The notes beneath the pieces were generated by a model. The model was not told the origin of the DNA. It worked only from the letters and a program-made list of their open reading frames with translations, and ran no database searches. From positions 1 to 64,000 of the forward strand of contig JAZKFE010000055.1 in assembly GCA_040386595.1 (NCBI GenBank): a DNA stretch of 64,000 nt, read 5' to 3'. The position numbers and the translations under genes were made by a program. Source of the DNA: JAKFVC01 sp040386595 (GTDB lineage Bacteria > Planctomycetota > Planctomycetia > Planctomycetales > Planctomycetaceae). Shown here piece after piece: positions 53,041 to 61,900 of this stretch; within the stretch, counting starts at the first letter, position 1; each line of letters begins with the position of its first letter.

Positions 53041-54056
53041 TATAGTTTGGCCTTTAGGTCGAGGATCTCGGATGCTGTGTTAATCGCAGCCGTGCGGTCG
53101 ATGAACGGCAACATGCTGCTGAGCAGATTGCCGGGCCCGACTTCCACGAAGTGACTCCCCCAATTCTTTCGGAGGGTTTCAATCGTTGCTTGCCAGTACA
53201 CAGGTTGTGAGAGAAAGCCCCCCAGAAACTGGTGGATCTCTGCGGACGTTCGCAGCACGCTGGCGTCGTGGCTGTTGACTAAGGGGACCTTGGGTTCGGT
53301 CCAGGAAACCGTGTCGAGACGCTGTTGGAATCGCGTCGCGACTTCATTCACATAAGGTGTGTGCATGGCTCGTTCAGAGACGAACCGTTTGGCTTGCTTG
53401 GCACCCGCGGCGGTGGCGCTCGCCAAGATGCTGTCCACTGCGGCAGCTGGCCCTGCGACGACATGCTGCAGGGGGGAATTCCAATTGGCGAGGCAAACTT
53501 CGGGGGTAGCTGTTAGTAGCGTTTGGACTGCTCCGTCGTCGAGGCCGATGACGACACCCATCGTCAAGCCTCGTCCGTCGATCAGTTCTTCCATCAGCTC
53601 TTCCACGTGAGTGACCAACTGCAGGCCAGTCGTGAAGTCATAGGCTCCGCAAGCCCAGCCGGCAGCCAGGCTGCCGAGGCTGTGTCCGGCGACAATTTGG
53701 GGATGGCAATCATGCGTCCCGAGCACCGCGGCGTAAGCGCAGTCCAGAACGTAAATGACTTGTGCTTCCTGTCGGGCGGGAACATGCTTTCGTCCCGAGC
53801 CGGTGAGGCAGACTTCGGCCAGTTCGTAACCCAGCTGCGATTCTGCCTCGGCAATCAATTCGTCGGCGACGGCAAAGTGGCCAATGACGTCGTGTCCCAT
53901 ACCGACATATCGACATCCCAAACCCGGAAAGAGCCAGCTCGCCGTGGTATACGGGTGAGCCGAGTGATCTTTCCGTGGTGCGTCAATTGCTTCGACCGTC
54001 GAAGGCAACGGCTGGTCGATCGGCAACGGCTGCACTCGGGAATTGGTATCGTTCAT
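53040..54056 (-). CDS. FabD-like acyltransferase lacking the malonyl arginine
   Basis: A 338-residue protein of the FabD/acyltransferase fold. The nucleophile S126 is in AGHSLGSLAAGWACGAYDF, the catalytic histidine H232 in ERAMHTPYVNEVA, and the C-terminal block is FVEVGPGNLLSSML. At the position of E. coli FabD Arg117, which holds the malonyl carboxylate, the segment reads LVTHVEELM, so V151 replaces arginine (my alignment by eye). An N-terminal extension of about 35 residues is disordered-looking. It is translationally coupled to iorA, suggesting a role with aryl-acyl-CoA rather than malonyl-CoA (inference). First gene of the operon. Confidence 0.82.
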   Translation of the reverse strand: MNDTNSRVQPLPIDQPLPSTVEAIDAPRKDHSAHPYTTASWLFPGLGCRYVGMGHDVIGHFAVADELIAEAESQLGYELAEVCLTGSGRKHVPARQEAQVIYVLDCAYAAVLGTHDCHPQIVAGHSLGSLAAGWACGAYDFTTGLQLVTHVEELMEELIDGRGLTMGVVIGLDDGAVQTLLTATPEVCLANWNSPLQHVVAGPAAAVDSILASATAAGAKQAKRFVSERAMHTPYVNEVATRFQQRLDTVSWTEPKVPLVNSHDASVLRTSAEIHQFLGGFLSQPVYWQATIETLRKNWGSHFVEVGPGNLLSSMLPFIDRTAAINTASEILDLKAKL

Positions 54057-55539
54057 GGAACCGCGTATGAGAAGGATCGAATGGCGTACGCTTGAGGCGG
54101 CGCTAGGATTTACGGATTATTCGGATTGAATGGCCTGCGGGGTGTGTTGAAGGAAAGTTATGAATCCGGAAAGCAGCGATGGCGGTGGATGAGCAGAATC
54201 GGTCGGCTCGCATCTTCGACCATTGCAGTTCTAATCCCTTCACATTCACCCCGGCGAATCGGCATTACCGATTCCCGAGCCCTCGTTCTCTCCTCAAGCA
54301 TCGGTCAACGACATGATCTGGCATTACACGGCGCTGAAGAGCGCATTCGTACCTGCCCAATCGGAAGACCAGAACCCAGACCAGTAGCCGCCAATTCGAT
54401 GCGCCAGGTGACAGCGACGTCGCTGATCAGTCGGCAAATCGTACCCCGAATCCATCAGAAGGGTAGATTCCGGGGCATCCAAGACCCACTTTGCAGTTGT
54501 CAGGCACACGCGGCTTGGTAGCTGCGTTCTAAATTTCTGACGATGCCCGGGGTTCCTGTGGCAAGAAATGGGGGTGATGCTCGCAGTGCGAGCCCTAGGG
54601 CCACCATCTCCAGAATCCTACCGCAGCCGTTTAAGGCACTCCCTAAAAGCCGATGTGGTGTAGAAATCCGTGAAAATCGACCGCTCTGGTCTACTTCTTC
54701 GCGAATCCTTAAGCCCCATCGGGTTGCCCTGCGCCCGTCTTTCGATCACGACCGGGCCTGATAAATAGAACCATCAACGGTTCTATAACCACTTTGACAA
54801 GTCGCCATCATACCAGATTTAACATTGAAAGCCAGTGTTTTCGGCCGTTGAAAGCCGTATTTTCAGGATTGATTTAAGGAGCGGAAAAGTTCAATCGAAC
54901 CGATGTCGCCAGGCTCTGGGGGGGCCCTGGTTCCGATCTACTTCTCGGACCGCTTCTCCAGTCTTAGATTGAAGATCCGTCCGAAATCAATGTGACTACG
55001 TAGCTGGCCGTGGTACATCTCGAAAATACGCGTTCGGGCCAATTTGATCCTGTTGTACTCCGCGTTTGCGCTCATGCTGACAGAGATTGGAACGTACGAA
55101 CCATTCGTTTTCCTTGAACGAGGCTCCTGTTCAATGTCCACGTTTTATGGGGACGATTCGTCCTCGTTCGGGTGGGCAGATCCGAGTGGCTTCCGTCAGC
55201 TTCCTCAGCGATTCACCCGCGAACTCTTTGCGCCTTAATCATTGGCCGCAATCGTGGACTCTGACCGTTCACCCTGCGCTCCCGCGAATCATGAATGCGG
55301 GGAAGAGGATTATCGCTCCACAAATCTTCTGAAATTCAATAGTTGAATTTCGTGATGTGGGCTCCGTATTTTCCCCAATGGGGTTAAGGGTTTGTGCAAA
55401 TGTACCGTGTTTCGGTGTGGGATTGGCACACCACGTGCTTTGCCTTCCAGCGGTGTGATTGCGCGATCTCAGCCGCTTCAGTGGTGCTCGGAGGTTTTTG
55501 CAGTTTGCAATTTTGGCAATTGTTTAAAGGAGTTCAGGC
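54057..55539. other. Gene-poor region of about 1.5 kb
   Basis: No convincing gene on either strand. The longest frames (54126-54521 plus, 54938-55141 minus) have no ribosome-binding site, no recognisable motif and unprotein-like composition. The promoter of the acyltransferase-ior operon must be at the left end and that of the small membrane protein at the right end. It could contain a decayed gene or an RNA gene; none is named. Confidence 0.4.
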
Positions 55540-55704
55540 ATGTCAGTCACTCTCTTATTGCTGTTCGCGATCGCGATGTTGACCGCTGTGGTTGGGAAAT
55601 TCACGGTTGCGGCGGCGGGGGTGGCGAATGTGATCTGCCTGTGTTTGCTTGTCTTGTTCGCGGTACTGACTCAGGTCCAGGGGATCCGTAAACCTGTGGT
55701 TTGA
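55540..55704 (+). CDS. Small membrane protein, 54 aa (DUF1328-like)
   Basis: A 54-residue, almost wholly hydrophobic protein with two TM segments (SVTLLLLFAIAMLTAVV and VANVICLCLLVLFAVLT) separated by GKFTVAAAG, ending QVQGIRKPVV. The AAAGVANVICLCLLVLF pattern resembles the AAGIAKILFFIFLVLF of the DUF1328/YtjA type of small inner-membrane proteins (from memory). AAAGGAG at 55526-55532 is a textbook ribosome-binding site 7 bp before ATG 55540, and a hairpin terminator follows 53 bp after the stop. It is a complete small transcription unit. Confidence 0.8.
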   Translation: MSVTLLLLFAIAMLTAVVGKFTVAAAGVANVICLCLLVLFAVLTQVQGIRKPVV

Positions 55705-55756
55705 GATCCGCCATCGGTCGAATTTCGACGATGCGGTTACGAGTCCCGTGGTGATT

Positions 55757-55791
55757 AATACCCGGTAATCTCCTCAGGAGATCCGGGTATT
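55757..55791 (+). terminator. Terminator after the 54-aa membrane protein
   Basis: AATACCCGG pairs with CCGGGTATT, and inside it ATCTCC pairs with GGAGAT around a TCA loop, with only a TA bulge. It is followed by TTT. 53 bp after the stop codon. Confidence 0.85.
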
Positions 55792-55926
55792 TTCGTGAAG
55801 CGTTCGCCGCACGAACTGCTGGGCAGATCTCTGTTGCATGGCACTTACAGGCAGGCTCATTCAGAAGCCAGTGGGTTTCATCCAGACGAAAAATGACGAA
55901 TGATATACAAGGGCTTGAGGGGCGTT

Positions 55927-58900
55927 ATGGACACTGATACCAAGGCTCCTAAGTTGCGCAGTGGCGCTCGGACAAAATCCGCTGGCGGGATGACAATCTT
56001 TCGCTTAGGGCGTGAAGATGAAGCGCTGCGAGCCGAGTTCTTAAGCCTCGATCAATTGACGCGTCACGGGCACACGTTGGCGAACTGGCATCAGATTGCA
56101 TCTCGCCCCCGTGAAGATCGCCTCTTGCCGAGCCTCGCCGAGAACGCCGCCGTTCTGCGCGAATCGTATGAGCTCGCCAATGCCGCGTTGAGTGACGGCC
56201 GCACCATCGTTCCGGCGGCGGAATGGCTGCTCGATAATTTTTATATCATCGAGACACATGTGCGGCTGGCACGTCAGCACTTGCCGCGCGGCTATAGTCT
56301 GGAACTGCCGCAGTTGGTCGGGGGACCAGCCGATGGGCGGCCGCGTGTCTATGACATCGCCATGGAGCTGATTGCACATGCGGACGGCCTGCTGGATGCC
56401 GAGAACTTGCGGCATTTCGTCGCCGCTTATCAGACGGTCACTCCGTTGAAGCTGGGCGAGCTGTGGGCGATTCCTATTATGCTGCGATTGGCGCTGCTGG
56501 AAAACCTGCGGCGGATTGCCGTGCGGATTGCCTGGCAGCAGCAGGATCGAGACACCGGCGCTATGTGGGCGGGGCGCGTACTAGATGCCTTGGAGCGTGA
56601 TCCGAAGCAAGTCATCGTCGTGCTGGCGGATTTAATTAAGAGCGAGCCGTGTGTTAGTAACAGTTTTGTTGCCGAGTATACGCAGCGTCTCCAAGGCCGC
56701 GTGGGGCAGGTGCCAGTTGCCGTCAATTGGCTCGATCAATGGCTACTGGAGCATGGCCAGACCGTGGAGCGTTTGGTGCATCTCAACAGCCAGACGCAGG
56801 CTGCCGATCAAGTCTCGATGGGGAATAGTATTACCAGNNNNNNNNNNTATGTGGATCGCGTGCTGCGATCTGATCCCGTCGATGTCTATCGGAAGATGAG
56901 CTTCGCCAGTCGAGATCGCTATCGGCATGCCGTCGAGCGTGTTGCTAAGCGGAGTCCACGCTCTGAAATTCAAGTCGCCCGCGTTGCCGTAGAGTTGGCG
57001 CAAGAAGCTCAGAAGGACCACCCCGAATCGGCAGAAGAATATCGTAAGACCCGGGATTGCGAGCCCGATCATCACATTGGCTATTATCTGGTCGATGACG
57101 GTCGCCGGTTCTTAGAGAAGAGCGTCGGCTATCGGCGGACAATACTGGATTACCTCCAGCGATTTGGCTCGCGTTTTCGGATGCCGTTATTCCTGGGGGG
57201 CATGTCGGCCATCTGGGCCGCGATGTTGGCCGTGGTTGTCACGGTGGCCTGTGCGCGGGGAGTATTGAACGCGTCATGGTCGGCGATGTGGTTGGTTCCG
57301 CTGCTGCTGTTGGCCGTCTATGGGACGCAATTCGCGGTGTCTCTCATTAACTGGCTCTGCGGTCTACTCGCCCCGCCACGGCCGATTGATCAACTGGATT
57401 TCAGTGAAGAAATTCCCGTGGAGTGCCGGACCATCGTGGTCGTACCGACGATGCTGACCAGCCCGCGCGGGTTAGAGTCTTTGTTAGAGCTACTCGAAGT
57501 CCGGTTTCTCGCGAATCGAGACCGGAATCTGTACTTTGCCCTACTGACTGATTTTGGGGATGCGGAGCATGAAACCCAGCCAGATGATCAACAACTGATT
57601 GATCTGGCGCGGCAGGGTATCGAGCAATTAAATCAGAAATATACCGGCGACCGTAAAGATACCTTTTTCTTATTCCACCGGCCGCGCGTGTATAACGAGC
57701 TCCAGGGAATTTGGATGGGGCGCGAGCGAAAACGGGGGAAGTTAACCGACTTTAATACCTTGCTATGCGGTGGCCGGGCCGACGCGTTTAGCGTGATTGT
57801 GGGCAACATCCTGCCCCTGTCGACGGTTCGCTATGTGATCACCTTGGACACAGATACGCAACTGCCGCGAGATACCGCTCAGCGGTTGGTCGGCTGTATG
57901 GCTCATCCGCTGAATCGACCTCGATTCGATAAGGCCAAGGGGTGCGTGTCGCACGGCTATGCCGTCCTGCAGCCGCGCGTGGCGGTCACGATTCCCGAGG
58001 GGACACGCAGCGAATACAGCCGCATGTTTGCCGGCGATCCTGGGATCGATCCTTATACCAATCAAGTCAGCAATGTTTACCAGGATATATTTGGTGAAGG
58101 GAGCTTTATTGGTAAAGGGATTTATGATCTGCACGCGTTTGAATCGGCTCTGCATGGACGATTCCCCGATAACGCGGTGCTGAGTCATGATCTGATTGAA
58201 AGTTGCTTCGCCCGTAGCGGCCTGGTGAGCGAGCTGGAATTGTTTGAAGGCTTCCCCTCACGGTATCTGGCCGATGCCAGTCGCAGACATCGTTGGGTGC
58301 GGGGGGATTGGCAGTTGCTCGGATGGCTGATGCCGCGAGTGCCGCATACGCAAGGGAAAGTTCCCAGCCCATTGACGTGGCTGGCGTGGTGGAAATTGTT
58401 TGACAACCTACGCCGCAGTCTGATGCAGCCGGCGTTGTTATGTGTTTTGATTGCGGCTTGGCTACTGGCCCCCGGTGCTGCGGTATTCTGGACCGTGGCC
58501 GCACTGAGCTTGATTTTCGTGCCCATCATCTTGTCTGCGATCCCCGGGCTAGTTCGGGTGCCAGACGAGATGCCGTTCGGGCTACATCTCAAGGCTCGTG
58601 TTCGGGAATTGTTGAAACAATTTCTCCAGGAGTTGTTTGTCCTTTCAGTGCTGCCTTATGAGGCACATTGGAATCTGGACGCCATTATTCGCACGCTGTA
58701 TCGGATGGGCGTGTCGCGGAAACATCTCCTGGAATGGACGACGGCCAGCGATGCCGAACGCCGGGCGTCGGGCAATCTCGCAGACCATTACGAGTTGATG
58801 TTCGCCCAGACGGTCACCAGTCTGGGGGTGACGGCCGCGGTGATTTTATGGGCTCCGGCGGCTCTACCAGCGGCCGCGCCGCTGTTGTTGCTGTGGCTCC

Positions 58901-61900
58901 TCGGACCAGGTGTTGCCTGGAAATTGTCGCAGCCGATCGGAACGCGACATGCGAAGTTGTCACCACGACAACGTCTCCAACTGCGGAATGTCGCCCGCCG
59001 CACCTGGCATTACTTCGACACGTTTGTGACCGAACGTGACCACTGGTTGGCTCCGGATAATTTTCAGGAAGAGCCCAATGGCGTAATCGCCACGCGGACC
59101 AGCCCGACTAATATTGGCATGGGGCTGATTGCGAACTTGACGGCCTGGGATTTGGGATATGTTTCCAGCGGCGGGGTGGTCGAGCGAATCGGCCGCACGC
59201 TATCGGTGATGGAGCAGATGGATCACTTCCGCGGGCATCTTTATAACTGGTACGACACGCGAACTCTGCAGCCCATTGAGCCCCGTTATATCTCGAGCGT
59301 AGACAGTGGTAACCTCGCGGGGCTGTTGCTGACTCTCAAGGCGGGATTGGAAGATCTGGGTGAGCAACCGATCATTCGCCGTGACGTGTTTGATGGTCTC
59401 TCCGATACGCTTCGCATTGCATTTGACCTGTCGTCGGCACGCTCCTCGTCGGGGGAGGGAGCACTGACCTCACCGAATCTGCGGGAAGTCACGCAGCGTC
59501 TGGAGCGGTTGCTGGCGGAATGCCGGCCGTCGGCGATCACACTGTCGCGATCTCACCGATTGCTGGACCGTCTCGCCACGACGGCGTCCGAGCTGGCTGG
59601 TAGTTTGTCCGCGGCGGGTGATCAGAAAATCCAGGAATGGGTTCGAGCGTTTGAGGCCGAGTGCCGCGATTTCGATGGCGAACTGTTGCGGCTAGCTCCT
59701 TGGGTTGCGGTGACGCATCCGGTGTTGGAATTTGATGGTCACGCCTCGCACGAATCACGAGCCCAAGCCGATCAGATCCTGCAGCTGATCGAGGCCTTGG
59801 ATGGCGGTTGCTCGGTGAATGACCTGTCGCGACGGGCTGGAGAAATCCAGCGTGCGATCGAAGATTGGTTGTCGACGAATGCCGCGGAGCCCCGCAACGG
59901 ACAAGTTGTTTCCGGGGCATCGACGTCACCGTCGGGCGAGCTGCCAGTCAGTGGGCGTCAAGATTGGGTGCAGTATGCCGCTCTCTTTGAACGAGGGGCA
60001 CTGGAAGCCAGCAAGATGACGCAAGCCTTGCAGTTGCTGGCCTTGCGCTGCGGCAATCATGCGTTAATGGACTTCCGTTTCCTGTTTGACGAAGACCGCG
60101 ATCTACTGGCCATTGGCTATAACGTTTCCGACCAGCGCATGGACAGCAGCTTTTATGATTTGCTGGCCTCGGAGGCCCGCGTCGCGAGTTTCGTGGCCAT
60201 TTCTCAAGGCCAGTTGCCTCGTGAGCATTGGTTCGCGCTGGGGCGTATGCTGACCACGCAAGGGGGCGAGCCGACGCTGTTGAGCTGGTCGGGATCGATG
60301 TTCGAATATTTAATGCCGATCCTGATTATGCCCACGTACGAAGGGACGCTCATCGACTTGGCCTGCCGCGGAGCAGTCGGTCGACAGATCCAATATGGTC
60401 GTCAGCAGCATGTTCCTTGGGGTGTCTCTGAGAGTTGCTATAACGTGACGGACGCCAACTTGACGTATCAGTATCGGGCTTTTGGTGTGCCTGGATTGGG
60501 ACTGCAGCGAGGCTTGGGCGAGGATCTGGTGATTGCCCCCTACGCGTCCGTCATGGGAACGATGGTGGCACCCGTTGAGGCGTGCAAGAATCTCGAGCGG
60601 ATGGATGCGGCGGGATATCTTGGAGAATATGGCTTCTACGATGCGATCGATTTCACACCTGCCCGCAGTGGGCCTACGAATGAGCCCGTGATCTGCAAGA
60701 CCTATATGGCTCACCATAGCGGAATGAGTCTGCTGGCTTTAGACGCTGTGTTAATGGATCACCCCATGCAACGGCGTTTCTTGAACGATCCGTTGCTACG
60801 GGCGCACGACCTCTTGCTGCAGGAACGCGTGCCGCATGTTATCCGGCCGGTCGATCCGCATCCGGCAGAGTCGCCGGATCTGCAGGGGCGAACCGTGACC
60901 GGAGCGACCGGCGAGACAATTCGTTGTTTTGATTCTCCCGATACCACGGCGCCGGAAATTCATCTGCTGGGCAATGGCCAATATCACGTCATGGTCAGCA
61001 ATGCCGGCGGTGGCTACAGCCGCTGGAGCGATCTGGCGATTACTCGTTGGTTGCCTGATAGTACGCGGGATCACTTTGGTCAGTTTTGTTATGTGCGCGA
61101 TCTGGGGACCGGAGAATTCTGGTCCTCCACATCGCAACCGACAACTCGCCGGCCGGAAAAATACAGCGCCTTATTTAGTCCCGGAAAGGCCGAGTTCCGC
61201 CGGGTCGACAATAAACTTGTGGTTCACACCAGCATTGGTGTATCGCCAGAAGACGATGTCGAAGTTCGCCGCGTGATTATTAAGAACATTAGTCGCCTTC
61301 CCCGGTCTATCGACCTAACGAGTTATGGCGAAGTGGTGCTGGCACCGCCCTCGGCAGACGCGGCACATCGGGCGTTTTCGAACCTGTTCGTGACGACAGA
61401 ACTGCTGCCCGATCGATGCGCCATCTTGTGTACTCGTCGGCCACGGGCGGAACATGAGAAGCCGCCGTTCGTGTTTCATCTCATGATCGTCGAAAAATCG
61501 CGGCAAGGTGCGACCAGTTTTGAAACGGATCGCTTAAAGTTTGTGGGACGTAATCGAACGCCGCGTGATCCGGCAGCCATGCATGGGACCGCACTTCTGT
61601 CGAATACCGCGGGAGCGGTTCTCGACCCCATTTTTAGCATCCGACGCGAATTGCAGATCGATGCCGAAGAGAGCGTACGGATCGACTATGTCACGGGCAT
61701 TGCCCCCACCCGTGAGGCTGCCTTGGCTCTCATCGAAAAGTATCAGGACTACCGCCTGGCCGATCGCGTCTTCGAACTGGCGTGGCCACACGAACAAGTG
61801 GCTCGCAAGCAGTTTGGAGCGTCGGATAGCGATGTGACAATGTTCTCGCAGCTAGCGGGGCCGCTGGTCTATCGCGGCTCGCAGTATCGCGCGGCATCCC

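Noticed and set aside
54126..54521. 131-codon frame in the gene-poor region
   Set aside because: No ribosome-binding site, no motif, Arg/Ser-rich composition like a random frame.
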